Below are positions 18,201 through 29,500 of a stretch of DNA of 64,000 nt, in pieces. The position numbers were made by a program, and so were the translations under genes. This DNA comes from Mesotoga sp. BH458_6_3_2_1 (GTDB taxonomy: Bacteria > Thermotogota > Thermotogae > Petrotogales > Kosmotogaceae). The stretch's first letter is position 1, and each line of letters begins with the position of its first letter. Location: NCBI RefSeq assembly GCF_003664995.1, contig NZ_JFHL01000021.1, forward strand, positions 126,880-190,879, in the 5' to 3' direction. The notes below the pieces were generated by a model that was not told the DNA's origin, ran no database searches, and worked only from the letters and a program-made list of their open reading frames with translations.

Positions 18201-20413
18201 GCTCCATAATTGTCACAAACATTCATACATATGACAACGCGATAGGTCCCTCCGGTACTGACGGAAATGGCATAACGGTTCTGTCGCCAGCGAATCAGAT
18301 AACAATAAGAAACTCGCTTGTAGATCTGAACGGAGGGAGTCACTCCGGCGTTTCACACGGAAATGGTATATATACATCGGGTGATTCTTCAACTGCGATA
18401 GAGAATCTCACTGTAAGCAACTCATCGTCTTGCGGAGTATCGCTTAATCTCTCGGCCGGTGCAGAAGTTTATCGGACCGTAATCCACGGCTCTCTTTCAG
18501 GCCCCGGTATAAGGGTAAGAAACGACTCCTCAGAGGGCCATTTCATTGAGAACTCTTATTACGAAAACAGAGGTCTTGCGATAGATCTTCTTAGGGATCC
18601 TTCGACTTCAGTTATTGAAGGAGTTAACGAGAATGATGGTCTTCTCAATTCGGGCTTCGGAAATGATGGTATCGATCACCCTGTAATTACAGGCGCAAGC
18701 TACTCCGGTAGTTTACTTACCATAGAAGGATACGTTGGAGACGGTACCGGGAGTCCGATTTTCTCCGGAGCTACAGTAGAAATCTACAGCGCCCTGGCCG
18801 GTGAGGGAGATACCCACCTCGCAGCATCTTACGGCGAAGGGCTAAAATACATTGGTTCAGTCCTGGTAGATACAAACGGAGGTTTTAGCGGCACAATTGA
18901 CACCGGTTCACAGGAGACTGTGATTACCGGAATCACGATACTTGGAAACTCTACTTCGGAATTCGGTCCTAACAAGCAGATTGGTGAGGGTCTCACGATA
19001 GAAGGTTTTGTTTTTGAAGATTTCAACAACAACAGGGTTTTGGACCCGGGCGAATCGGGAATAGCCGGCGTAACAATCGCACTGTGGAAATACGAATCCG
19101 GTTCATGGTCGTTGAGTGATTATACAGGAACTGCATCGGACGGCTCCTATGAGTTCTCCGTAACTCAAGGATCATACAGAGTCGTTGAAGATGCGCAGAA
19201 TCTCTATTACTCTTCTACGGTAGGCTCCGATCCCTATGGATTTATCTCGACAACTCCGAACTGGATCGAGATAATTGTTGATAGTATGAATGGATCGGCG
19301 AGTTTTGGAGATTATGAGGGGTTCATCGTGAATGGATTCGTTTTCGATGATTCGGGAGATGGCCTTCTTGAGAACGCAAACAACGCAGTCAAGAATCAGG
19401 GTGAATCAGGGATCGCAGGAGCTAAAATAGTCCTGACAAACGGCCTTGATTCCTACACAAGATACACCGATGAGAATGGCTATTTCAAATTCTTCGTCTC
19501 AGGCAGTCCATCTTATCCCATAACGATCACAGAACACGATCCTGCTTCCTGCACATCGACGGGTGACTTTGATAGCGACGGTTCTGATCCTTACGAGGAG
19601 CGAAACAGAATTTCGATTGGCTCGGGAATAGACTCAGATTTAGATTACAACTTTGCCGATGTGAGAAGACTCCTTCTGTCAGGGATCAATAGTTCTTCGG
19701 GAAGACCAAACTCAGTTGTTTTTTTCGATCACTTTTTAACTGTCTCCACTCCGGGTAGTGTATATCTTGAAGCTATCTCGGCTCAGGATTTCGAAACAAC
19801 TATCTACGAAGCAGATCAGTTCGGAGGGATTATTGAAGAGTGGAATCAATCTGTAATCAGAAATCCTGGAATGTATTACATAAGAATTGGCGTGATTATA
19901 CCCTTGGACGTGGACAACGGAACTGTTGACAGCATTATTCTGAGAGCTCTGCAGAGCTGGGCAAACTCTTCCGGTACGGACAGTGCTGCAACATCCGATA
20001 CGTTGACCGTCGGTTTTGATGGACTTGTTATATCCAAGGAGACAAGGAATTTCACCTTCGACTCACCATGGTCGTTATTCTCTGAAGGAAAGCCGGGCGA
20101 TACCATCGAATACAGGATCTCCTTCTCAAATAATGGGAGCGCTCCGATTAACTCACTGAAGGTAACCGATCCTCTCGACAGAAATCTTCTTCTCTTGCAG
20201 AACGGATACACGGTCGGCGAGCTTCATGGAAACGTTCTGCTCTGCATCGGAGAAGACGATCATCTCCTGTTTGCGGAAGCGGGAGAAGATGCGAATTTCG
20301 ACTACGCTTTTCTTAATGATGGCGTTCTTTTTATAGAAGTTAGTAGAATAGTTGGGGCACTTCAACCTGGCAGTTCAGGATGCGTTTTGTTCAAGGTCAG
20401 GATTAATGAATAA
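15266..20413 (+). CDS. Giant modular exported surface protein (LamG, SdrD_B, beta-helix, DUF11)
   Basis: The 1715-residue product has an N-terminal signal anchor (residues about 8-25). In order it shows a LamG/DUF1080-like jelly roll (about 45-230), an acidic beta domain with DVDGDG and DFAVELDG stretches (about 260-480), an Ig-like segment, a SdrD_B-type domain starting SISGTVFEDSQADG near residue 604, a beta-helix region (about 775-1180), two more SdrD_B domains near 1245 and 1355 (EGFVFEDFNNNRVLDPGESG, NGFVFDDSGDG), and a final DUF11 domain (about 1592-1715, GDTIEYRISFSNNG). SdrD_B loops of the DxNxDG kind usually bind calcium. There is no LPXTG or barrel at the C-terminus. The ribosome site is weak (GGGTGA). 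First gene of a four-gene operon; probably a toga or surface-layer component. Confidence 0.82.
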   Translation: MGEKRIVSSILFIAVILSLGLALTNYVDPTGYPAFWPDNPSPALASFEFSTTADLLDYYPTGAWSVSGGLLSITSNGQSRAILNGSEAWTDYSLKVLARVVGAEDSSYKVFARTTGGASGFDGYAFEIDTNYSNRFAIKRIVNGIESATLITSVTSTGFDWNQWQEISVTVIGNEFSMHINGIEVLRYTDTEDPYLSGNVGLGCDGTIQLEFDYVRVYNASVDLREWIPYTYSGDQVYDESGSADGSSGGSVNPSQVDIVSTPSLPSVMVYFDSGVMMFRIVLGGNPLSLSGRGTPYTSSTWVILIDVDGDGYRDFAVELDGTDSGNAPDDIRIFYGEINDQYLYDGDMLWKQDSARHRYNPTDSDGEPEKPANWDVDPSPSVWDFSRTRVTEYSDPIAGTVYILDIQVPLSALDATAVGGPKLTTSSVFQLAFTTSANTNNPVQKDLAYQGIFNMDTNSPVLFGDPINTSGQISQIPLTSKITVTGCGPSLVEALVQDASILVDGQVRSSVTGVEFFYYFDFNENGLADDGFDWISIGNATSVDGFNPWRFSWDTSQIPRGNYIVKAVVVDYQGNTMDSYLQYTDGDLRQIAHFENVCSSLSLSISGTVFEDSQADGYPFSAGTDLPEEGVRVRLYREIDGNGILSAGDSFLGETTTDSSGLYTFGFLPPYRYYVVVNSRDVSPSRINSGFAEDVVWAEQTYKREFFDGVYLDSQAFGGIDPEASDNFSISSTAVDDSNFEHRSIVDITGATETVYGIDHGFSFNVVVNNGDSGVNDPGTDGNQGSLRQFVLNSNAIAGENAVRFVLMTPQNSFSGENSWWTFKPLSALPEIVDTNTIIDGTVFSIAGETIDTNLSTFGGGVAGTDGIAVPAVAGTEVEIDCNDLAYCFKTLVTASGFVLREVSFFNGGGVLGDQSAPVIIAGPDTDLSGLVIGSRADGARPLDDFLNKRFGIVFGGNGNLSNSYIAHNGSGLLLTGSSIIVTNIHTYDNAIGPSGTDGNGITVLSPANQITIRNSLVDLNGGSHSGVSHGNGIYTSGDSSTAIENLTVSNSSSCGVSLNLSAGAEVYRTVIHGSLSGPGIRVRNDSSEGHFIENSYYENRGLAIDLLRDPSTSVIEGVNENDGLLNSGFGNDGIDHPVITGASYSGSLLTIEGYVGDGTGSPIFSGATVEIYSALAGEGDTHLAASYGEGLKYIGSVLVDTNGGFSGTIDTGSQETVITGITILGNSTSEFGPNKQIGEGLTIEGFVFEDFNNNRVLDPGESGIAGVTIALWKYESGSWSLSDYTGTASDGSYEFSVTQGSYRVVEDAQNLYYSSTVGSDPYGFISTTPNWIEIIVDSMNGSASFGDYEGFIVNGFVFDDSGDGLLENANNAVKNQGESGIAGAKIVLTNGLDSYTRYTDENGYFKFFVSGSPSYPITITEHDPASCTSTGDFDSDGSDPYEERNRISIGSGIDSDLDYNFADVRRLLLSGINSSSGRPNSVVFFDHFLTVSTPGSVYLEAISAQDFETTIYEADQFGGIIEEWNQSVIRNPGMYYIRIGVIIPLDVDNGTVDSIILRALQSWANSSGTDSAATSDTLTVGFDGLVISKETRNFTFDSPWSLFSEGKPGDTIEYRISFSNNGSAPINSLKVTDPLDRNLLLLQNGYTVGELHGNVLLCIGEDDHLLFAEAGEDANFDYAFLNDGVLFIEVSRIVGALQPGSSGCVLFKVRINE

Positions 20414-20431
20414 GATCTGGGAGGGTTTTAA

Positions 20432-20944
20432 ATGAAAAGGATATTGGTACTTATTCTCGTTCTCTTTTGCTTCGTAGGAGCAGTCGGTCTCTCGAATGAA
20501 GAACCGGTGAAAGTGTCGATTGAGAGCTACAAGGTCTGGGATTCGAGAACGGCAACGGAGACACTGGAAATTCTTCAGGAAGTCTTCCCAGGTGATGAGA
20601 TACTGTACGTTCTTACCTACGAAAATGTCTCGGAATCCACTTTTGGGGGACTCCAGATGGTAGGGATGATACCTGAAGGAACCTTCTATATTAAGGGAAG
20701 CGCCACGGGAGAGAAGAGGGAACATGAAGAATGGGAGGCAAAGGAAATCGAACTACATTTTAGTATAGACGGCGGGATATCTTTCTCCAAACCGCCTCTC
20801 TTTGCAGAAGAAGTAGTCGGAGGAATAACGGTCAAGAAACTCGTAAATCCGATCGCTTACACGGACATCCTGTGGATCTATGCGAAAGACTTTAACCCTT
20901 TTGATATTTTGAAAGTATGTTACAGAGTGAAAGTATCCGAATGA
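20432..20944 (+). CDS. Small exported DUF11-like protein
   Basis: A 170-residue protein with a strong signal peptide (MKRILVLILVLF, cleavage near residues 17-20). The mature part has the features of one DUF11 domain: GDEILYVLTYENVSES, a following GMIPEGTFYIKGSA segment and a closing hydrophobic strand (ILKVCYRVKV). It starts 18 bases after the large gene with GGGAGGG upstream, and the next gene follows 20 bases after its stop, so it is an operon member. It may be a small subunit or adaptor for the larger DUF11 proteins; that is inference from context. Confidence 0.72.
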   Translation: MKRILVLILVLFCFVGAVGLSNEEPVKVSIESYKVWDSRTATETLEILQEVFPGDEILYVLTYENVSESTFGGLQMVGMIPEGTFYIKGSATGEKREHEEWEAKEIELHFSIDGGISFSKPPLFAEEVVGGITVKKLVNPIAYTDILWIYAKDFNPFDILKVCYRVKVSE

Positions 20945-20964
20945 AAACTCAGGAGGTGATTCTT

Positions 20965-23439
20965 ATGAGAAGAAAACTACTTCTGGTTCTTATCGTGGCA
21001 TTGGCTATGGCAGCCACGATTGCCGTGCCACCAGCTGCTGGCACACAGATAAAGAACCAGGCTGCGGCAACGTACATCGACAACTCGGGCGTTGAAAGAA
21101 CGATACTCTCAAACCAGGTGATCACTACGGTCTTGCCGGTCTACTCGGTCCAGGTAACACCGGACCTAATTGAACAGCCGGCCGCTGCCGGACAGACTTT
21201 GAACTTCCAGTTCAGAATCGACAATCTGGCAAACACGTCAGATAGTTTCAATGCGACACCCGTTATTGACGACGTGAACTCAACTTTCTTGCCGATCACT
21301 CCCGAAGTCTACTACGATGAGAATGCCAACGGACTGGTTGATCCTGGAGAGGTTCTCTGGAGCGCGGGTATCGTTATACCTTCAAATGACTTCAGGTACG
21401 CAATCTTAAGGTACAGAGTCCCTAGCGCGACGACTGCAGGGGCAACGGCAACCGTATGGTTAAACGTCGATTCGGCTAGCGATCCTGTAAGCGCTTATGA
21501 TTACAACAACGCCGCAAACGCTACCGTCTACAACGATGCAGTAGTAAATCTCTACAAGTCAGTCGTTCCACAAGATGTAAGCGCAGGGGACACTGTCACT
21601 TATGTGATTTCCGGAAACAACTCCGGAAACAAAAGCGCCTTCAACATTGTAATAACCGATATTCTTGATGGAAACCTTACTTTCGTAAGCTCCGCTGACG
21701 CTCGACTTGAACATACGGCCGGTACGATAACTATAACTATCGGTGAGCTTCCTCCAGCAAACCAATTCCGCGTTGAGTTTCAGGTCACAATCAACGCCGA
21801 TACTCATTCGGGAATGATTGAGAATATTGCCACTATGCAATACGAAACTACCAGTAGCGGGATCGTCAATAGAAGCTCTAACGTCTCGACAATAATGGTC
21901 GGCGGACCGGGATATGAAACCACTATGGTATGGATAGGCCCGTCCGGAGATCCCAGGGCCCTCGTAGAAACTACTGATAGATCTACGGAGTCTGGCGTTG
22001 CGGGCACTCTAGTCTCTTTCGTCAACACCGTTGAGAACGCCGGCCTTTCAATTGATGTGATTGACGTTACGGTAGATGAGATCATACCTGAAGATCTCGA
22101 AGGAGTTGTGGCAATAGCCTTCTTCGCAGAAAACCTTACTCCGCTTCCGGACTCGAACAACAACGGAATGCAGGACTCCGGACCTCTTGCTCCCGGAGAG
22201 ACATTCAATGTTGTTGTCAAGGTATTCGTCCCTTCGAGCATCTCTACACCGGACGCATCGATAACGGCGGTCGTAAGGGCGATTTCCTCGATCTCAAGTT
22301 CGGCTTCCGATACAACTTTAGACATAGTTCATCCTATAACCACACCGGAAATCGCCATAGGAAACGCTTCTGAAACTGCATTCGACAATGTCTATGACAA
22401 GACTCCTGTGAACCTTACGGGCGACCCTGGAACATACGTTTACTTCCCTCTGGACGTCGTAAACGAGTCTCAGGGGAGCGACACCTTCACTCTTTCCGCC
22501 GTTACTCCAGTTGGATGGACCGTCAGATTCTACATAGACGAAGACGGAGACGGAATCCTCGATCCCGAGGAAATGTCTTCGGTGACTAATACCGGTGTGG
22601 TAGGTCCTGACGCTGGAAAGAGAATAATCGCAAGGGTACTGATACCGGAAGGGACTCTCTGGACAGGTACTCCAGTACCGGTGGAATTCCACGCGACTTC
22701 TCTGAACAACCCGACTGTATCCGATTATCAGGAAAATACAATTACGGTGAACAAGGTCTACAGCATTCTCTTGCAGCCTTCCAGAAATGGTTCGGCTTCC
22801 CCAAATTCGCATATAGACTACGAGCACACACTGACAAACACCGGAAACGTCGCTGTTACTGTAATGCTTTATCCTGATTCTTCACGCAACTGGTCATACG
22901 TTTTCGAAGCTGATGGAAATGTTGTGCCTCTCGACTCTGCGTTCCCTCTGGAACCGGGTCAAAGTGTCACGGGAATCTTCAGGTTGTTCGTACCGGGAGA
23001 ACCCCTGGGAGTAATCGACGTATCTACTCTTGAAGCAGTGGTACAGGAAGACACATCAGTCACATCTACGATTATCGACGTAACGGTCGTAGTAAGTGCA
23101 AACATAAGGATTTCGAAGACCGTTGACAAGACGGAGGCAGAACCCGGAGAAGTACTGATATACACGGTCTCCTACTCCAACATCGGCACGGAACCAGTGG
23201 CCTCCTTCACGGTCTACGATTCGATCCCATTCTACACGAAGCTCCACGAATCAATAACGGACGGAACCTTCAGTCCTCTTCCAACGGGACTGAGCTACGA
23301 CTTTGGAGCAACTTGGCAAACATTCGAGAGTGCCGTCTTTGCAAATGTGACGACACTGAGATGGGAACTTGGGACACTAAATGCAGGCGGGAGCGGTACT
23401 GTTAGCTTCCCCGTCGTGATTGACGGATACGACAACTAA
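20965..23439 (+). CDS. Exported DUF11-repeat surface protein
   Basis: This protein of 824 residues starts at the ATG at 20965, which has AGGAGGTGA four bases upstream. An earlier in-frame ATG inside the previous gene lacks a site. A signal peptide ending near the VPPAAGT junction is followed by an N-terminal module (GTQIKNQAAATY..TTVLPVYSVQVTPD) also found in the next gene. DUF11/TIGR01451 domains follow: one near residues 185-300 (VVPQDVSAGDTVTYVISGNN) and one near 715-824 (ISKTVDKTEAEPGEVLIYTV), with related Ig-like beta domains between. DUF11 proteins in other bacteria form surface layers, filaments or adhesins. No anchor is visible, so attachment probably depends on partners in the operon. 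Confidence 0.8.
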   Translation: MRRKLLLVLIVALAMAATIAVPPAAGTQIKNQAAATYIDNSGVERTILSNQVITTVLPVYSVQVTPDLIEQPAAAGQTLNFQFRIDNLANTSDSFNATPVIDDVNSTFLPITPEVYYDENANGLVDPGEVLWSAGIVIPSNDFRYAILRYRVPSATTAGATATVWLNVDSASDPVSAYDYNNAANATVYNDAVVNLYKSVVPQDVSAGDTVTYVISGNNSGNKSAFNIVITDILDGNLTFVSSADARLEHTAGTITITIGELPPANQFRVEFQVTINADTHSGMIENIATMQYETTSSGIVNRSSNVSTIMVGGPGYETTMVWIGPSGDPRALVETTDRSTESGVAGTLVSFVNTVENAGLSIDVIDVTVDEIIPEDLEGVVAIAFFAENLTPLPDSNNNGMQDSGPLAPGETFNVVVKVFVPSSISTPDASITAVVRAISSISSSASDTTLDIVHPITTPEIAIGNASETAFDNVYDKTPVNLTGDPGTYVYFPLDVVNESQGSDTFTLSAVTPVGWTVRFYIDEDGDGILDPEEMSSVTNTGVVGPDAGKRIIARVLIPEGTLWTGTPVPVEFHATSLNNPTVSDYQENTITVNKVYSILLQPSRNGSASPNSHIDYEHTLTNTGNVAVTVMLYPDSSRNWSYVFEADGNVVPLDSAFPLEPGQSVTGIFRLFVPGEPLGVIDVSTLEAVVQEDTSVTSTIIDVTVVVSANIRISKTVDKTEAEPGEVLIYTVSYSNIGTEPVASFTVYDSIPFYTKLHESITDGTFSPLPTGLSYDFGATWQTFESAVFANVTTLRWELGTLNAGGSGTVSFPVVIDGYDN

Positions 23440-23450
23440 GAATCTCTTCA

Positions 23451-23507
23451 GCCATGGCCTTCGGGCCATGGCCTTCAGCTCTGCGATCACTTCCCCTGAT
23501 CGTAGAG
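23451..23507 (+). other. Double hairpin between two operon genes
   Basis: GCCATGGCC and GGCCATGGC (23451-23472) form a 9-bp stem capped by a cTTCGg tetraloop, and CTCTGCGATCA/TGATCGTAGAG (23479-23507) form a second stem with ten of eleven Watson-Crick pairs plus one G-T. No T tract follows either, so they look like mRNA stability or processing elements between the DUF11 gene and the barrel gene rather than a terminator. Confidence 0.6.
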
Positions 23508-23532
23508 CCGAGGAAGTCGATGAGGTGGTTCG

Positions 23533-26500
23533 GTGAATAAGAGAGTACTCATTTCTATCATATTAATTGTCACGTCTGGAATTGCGCTGGCCTTAACACC
23601 GGCCGGTACAAAGATCGAGAATATTGCCTCGGCGAGATTTCACAACAGTGATGGCAACATGCTAACTGTCTTCTCTGAAAAGGTCTTTACAACTGTCATG
23701 CCTGTCTACGGTTTCACAATAAAACCGGACGGGACCTTCGAAAGGCCCGGTCAGGAAATAGATGGTGTGGTGGGGAAGTTGGTCAACGCACACTTCACAG
23801 TGACAAATTACGGGAATAGCCCAACTGTGATTTCCCTTGAGGCTCTGCAGGTCTTCCAGGATGATGTTGAAGAAGAGATCCAGTTAGTAGCGGCCGATAC
23901 CTCGAAAAAATCAGTTCTTGGATTCGAAGGGATCTATTACGATGAAAATGAGAACGGCTCCGTGGATAGTAACGAACCACTCATAGAAGAGATTGCGCTT
24001 GAAACGGGCGAATCGGCAAGGATAATTGCCGAGTTCGTCGTCGAGAGTGTTGGTGAAGAATACGACTCTTGTTTCTTGAATGTCATTGGAAGTGATCTGG
24101 CAGGAAATAAGGATGATGACAACATTGCGAGAGTTAATGTTCGCGAGGAACAGCTCGTATCTGCCTCCAAATACCTTTCACAGGAGGAAGTTGTCCCGGG
24201 TACCACACAGTCCTACACGATAGAGTTCACGAACGGATACGACATAGATCTCCATTGGGTAAAGTTCACGGATTACATTGACTTCAAAGGCCTTTCTCTG
24301 GATGGCATTCTCCTTCCAGACTCCATTTCTTCCAATCTCCAGTTCACAGCTCGATTCTTCGACGGTGAAAACTGGTCGGATACGCTTCCCGAAAGAGACG
24401 AGGACATTAAGGGATTTGAGCTGACATTCATTGATGTCCCGGCAAAGGGAAAGATAACGGTTGAATTCGACGTAATCTTTCCCCCGGGAGCCAAACCGGG
24501 CAACAGATTCAATGAAGGGACAATTGAATACTCTGTGCTCGGTGAAACAAAGCAGATCGAAACAAACGAGGTTGAATTTGCCATTGTACCGTTTCAAACA
24601 CCCATGATAGGCCCGCTCAATTACCCTGAAGCCGCAGAGATGACAGACGAAGACACTACCATCAGTACCGAGACGGTATATGAGGGTCAGACGGTCATCT
24701 TTCTTCACACTGTTAAGAACGGAGGAAACGTTCCCGGTGTAATGGATCTTCTCGTAGGGAGCGCGAATTTCGAAGATGCGGATTGGTCTCTTGTATTCTA
24801 TGATATTTCGGGAGAGCTTCTGAAGGACAGTGACAGCAATGGCCTTGTGGATGTAGGAATTGTTCTGCCGGGAGAGGAAGTTGACGTAAAACTGGAAGTA
24901 GTGGTTCCGACCTGTCTCACTGGAGACAATGACGGAAATACATTTAAATTCCTTCCCGAGACGCGCGTCGGTGAGAAGGCAAACAGAACGATAGATATTA
25001 TCCCAGTCTTGCTGGGAGCCGATTCGATTGATATAGAAAAGTCTTTGATATCTGGATCTCTAGTACTTCCCGGAGAGGAAGTTCAGTATTCGATATCTGT
25101 AACGAATAAGAACTTTGAAAGTAGTGGGAGAATTGTGGTAACGGATCAGATCTCCGATATGTTGTCAGATCCGTTTGATATAGAGGTCACTACGGAAGCG
25201 ACGGTTTCTTTCGAAAACTCGAGCAGAACTTTGATCGTTGAATTCGAATCCCTTGACCCGCTGGAGAGTGTTTCGATCTCCTTCAAGTGCAGGACAATGG
25301 AAGATCTACCCGAAGGTTCAATAATCGAGAACTCTGCTTCGGCATTCGGAAAGGGTACAGAAGTAGTTTCAGGTACTGTGAGCTCAAAGGTTTATCACGG
25401 AAGGCTGGAACTGATAAAGTCTGTCTCGCCTTCCGTTGTGGAACTAGGTTCGGAGCTTACTTACAGGATCGAAATATCGAACCCCAGTTCCATAGCCACA
25501 ATCACTGAGCTCAAAATAACGGACAATATTCCAGAAGGAACGAAATATGTAATAGGAAGCACCACAATCGGCGGGGTCTCTTCCGAACCGGCAGTAACCG
25601 GCAATCGACTTATTTTCGATAGTCTTGGTTCTCTGGGACCCGGAGAAACGATCATCATTATCTACAAGTTGAAGCTCGAGGAGTTTTTTGGAGAGTCTCT
25701 GAAAAACAGGGTGACCGCTACCGGAAAGATGTTTTCGGAGGAGTTCGTCTCGGAGGTAGAGACAGAACCGGTCGTCTCTAAAGCGACCGTACTAAGACCT
25801 ATGAATCAGGGCTCGGGTATTGTGGGCAGATTGTATCTTGACAACAACGGAAATGGATTTTACGATTCAGAGGACACGGCCCCTTCACCAACGAGGATCT
25901 TCCTTGAAGACGGTTCCTTCGTCCTCTCCGATGAAGAAGGGCTGTTCCATTTTGAAAGACTGAAACCGGGAACACACTCTATAAAGGTTGACATCGACGT
26001 TACTAATTACGAGCTTTCGACGATTCAGGACGGGCGTTCGTTACGTAACGAAAGATCTTTCATCTTCCAGTCTTTACCGGGTATCTATTCAATAATTGAC
26101 ATTCCTCTTGTAACGAAGCAAGTCCCGCTCGAATCAATAGATATTAAGGACCCCACGCTTCTGAAGGGAATCAATGGAAGGTCTGCCATAATCTCCTCTG
26201 TAATCTCTTCTGAGATAATCGATGGTTCAGGTGACGGGTATATCTTCTATCCGGTGGACGGACAGGAATTTGTCGGTTCGGAGAGAATTCCTGTAGAAAT
26301 CGCGGTCCCTTCTGAAAGCAGCTTCTCGCTTTATGTAAACGATGTGCTAATTCCGGAAAGCCAGGTTGGCCAGAGGGCCACCGATAAGCTGCAGGAATGG
26401 CTGTTTGTGAAGTACTACAACGTGAAGCTAATTCCCGGAACGAATTATCTAAGAGTTGAATGGAAGGACAGAAACTACGAGGATAGCCACGAGATTCAGA

Positions 26501-29500
26501 TCTACCTTTCGGGAAAACCTCAAAGAATAGAGATAGTAACTGAGCCAGGGATAATTACTGCCGACGGAATAACCGAAGCGGTATTGACTATCTCCCTTGT
26601 GGACGAGAAGGGAGTTCCTTCCTCAGTAGGCGGCACACTGATAATCGAAGGACTCGAAGCCGAGGAGGCAGTTGAGGAAAGCGGTGGCTGGGATGGTAGA
26701 GTTCTGAGACTGGAGAACGGTGTAGCCACTCTTAAACTGAAGCCCAGGTCAAAGGCGGGTTTATTGGAATTTACTGTCAAATATTCCGACCTCTCGGCCG
26801 ATGCAAGTATAGAGTACAGGGTAGAAGAAAGGCCCCCACTAGTAACTGGATTCACAGACCTACAATACACCCTTTCGACCGGCAAGATCGCGTTGAAAGG
26901 AAGTCTTTTCAGCCGTTTTAACTTGGGGGACTCCCTGCTAACCTTCAGAATAGGTGAAGAGGCGTCGGGAAATTTCGACTCGTACTTAACTCACGGAAAC
27001 AAATCAGAGGCAGGAACGCTGGCTTCCTCAAACAAATGGTATTTCTTCCGTTTCGAAAAGGGCCTTTTCAATTTACAGCTCGGGGATTATTCTTTCGACG
27101 ATCTGGCGGACTTCGGTCTCTCTTCCAGAGGCAACGGGCTCTCAAGCGAGTATCACGGAGAGAGCCTATCATATTCATTCTTCGCAAATCCCGTCTTCGG
27201 AGAGGTGAAAAAGGAGGTATTCAGGGGCGAGGGAATAAGAGGCCCTTACTATCTGGAGGAATCTCCAATACAGAGCAGCGAAACAATAATGATCGTCACC
27301 AGAGACAGGGACGGCGAAGTGATAAATAGCGAGCTCATGAAAAGCGGCAGAGACTACGTCCTCTACAATAGCGGGATGTTAATCTTCAGCAGTCCAGTGC
27401 CGTATTTTGACATCGATTTCAATCCAGTATTCATTGAAATCGAATACTATGTTGAATCTTCGCTGCCAGGCGATTTAGATTTGATGGGAAGAATGAATTA
27501 TGAACTTGACGAATGGGAATTTGAAGTAGCGGGCATGATCGAAGGATTCAGATCTGGACATCGGTTTGTTGTGCTTGACGTTTCAAAACCTATTTCAGAA
27601 ACTATGCAAATGGATATGAACATGCAGCTTGCCTTCGATGACGGTAATGCGGGATTTAGAACCGATTCCTCTTTGAGATTTGGCAATGAATTTCTCGACG
27701 GGAGCCTTGCAGCCCATCTCGATAGAGAATTCGTTGCTCCTGGAAGCTCGAAGGAATCTTCCGGCTTTGGAATTGATTTATCACTGGCTCCGAAAGTTCT
27801 GGGATTGAAGATACTGTCAGGATACAACTATGATAAGAAGACCTCGCTCGGAACGCTCTCTTTTGAATTGCTAAAGGATTTCGTTCTTGGAGAAACGCTT
27901 CTTGAAACTTCTCTAAAAGAGACTTTGATACACCGTGATGGGAATATGGATAACGAAATCAGGGCAATCATGAAGCCAGTGTTCTCCGGAAAGGATTTCA
28001 AGTTCAGGGGTGAGGTCAGCATTGGACTGAAGAATCTCGATCCAATCATGGGAATGATTCTGGGGGCGGACTTCGGAGTGAATGAGACGCTCTTTGCCGG
28101 AGGAGATCTCGTCTTTGACTATTCAAGCGGAGAAGAAAACAGATTATCCCTTTCTCCCTATTTACTGAAGAGATTCGACGAGGTTTCACTGGTTGCCCGG
28201 GAGAAAATTGAGATCCTCCCTTCGCTTGAGTTTTCGACCGTCATAGGTTTTGGGTTAAATATGGATCACGGCAAATTCGATATTGAAGCAACCCTCGCCG
28301 AAAAGCTGTCAATAGGCGCGGGATATACGGCTTCTTTTTCTCCAGACATTGTAGATATCGAGCTTCTTCTCCAGGCTAATCACACGCTGGGTGGTACAGA
28401 AACCGAGAACTTCTACTCAATTCATTTCGGCGTTGAAAACAGGGAAATTGAAGATCTGAAGCTAGCCTTCGACGCAGACTTAAAACTCGATGGAAGCCTT
28501 AGCTTTGCGAGAATGCTTTTCGAGAGCAGCGGGGAGTACTCGGGATTCGAAAGACTAAGACCCGCTTACCATATGCTTTACTCAAACAGCCCTGCCGTTG
28601 AGACAAGCAGATTTGAAGCCCAGGCGGAGCTTGCCTATGTGCCCGATCTCAGAAGACCTCTAGTTCTACTCTTCCAGGCCGATTACTATTCCCAAACAAG
28701 AGAGGGGATAAAGGACACAGAGGGAAGCCTATCAATCGATTCCGCATTCTGGATGGACAAAACAATGAATTTTTCGCTTACTGGAGAGTTGTACCTGAAG
28801 AAGAGCTCACTCTACATGATCGGCGGCCTAAGGATAGAAAAGACACTCATGGATCTGCTTTCTATCTCCGGTTCGGGGTATCTTGTACTGGACAAATCAG
28901 GTAGACTCTACAACCGATACATAGTTGAAATGGGGATAACTCCCCTCCCCGACACACAGATTTATGCAGGATATGGCTGGGGCTCTCTAGAAGAAAGTTT
29001 CATAGGGAATCTCCAAAAGAACGGCTTCTATTTCGGAATGAGATTCAAATTCGATGACAGCTGGTTCTTCAAGAAGAAGAAGGAAGGAAGGTTGAACCTA
29101 TACTTCTTCGAGGACAGAAACCTTGATCAAATCATGGAAACCAGCGAAAAACCCGTTCCAGTAAGAGTCAAAATCGGAGATACGGAATATCAAAGCGATG
29201 AGAGAGGCTTAATAGAGATCGATCTTCCCGCCGGTCTCCATACCGTAGAGTTGATCGAATACCCTTCGGGAATGATTTCTCTTGTCAGCGGCCCTTTAGA
29301 GATCAGCGTTCCCGAGTCAGGTGTCAGGAATTTTTACTGGCCCTTCATGAAATCTCCGGCATACTTGAACGTAGCGGTATTTGTGGATTCCAACACTTCA
29401 GGCCAGTTTGAAGAAGGAGAGGAATACATTGAAAGTTTTTCAGTAAGCGTTAGCGAGGAATCGATATTCACAACTTCGGGAACACTTACGGTGCCGGTGA

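Noticed and set aside
18341-18450. Short GGNGG-type repeats in the beta-helix region considered as CRISPR-like
   Set aside because: There are no regular direct repeats with unique spacers; the sequence is ordinary coding DNA.
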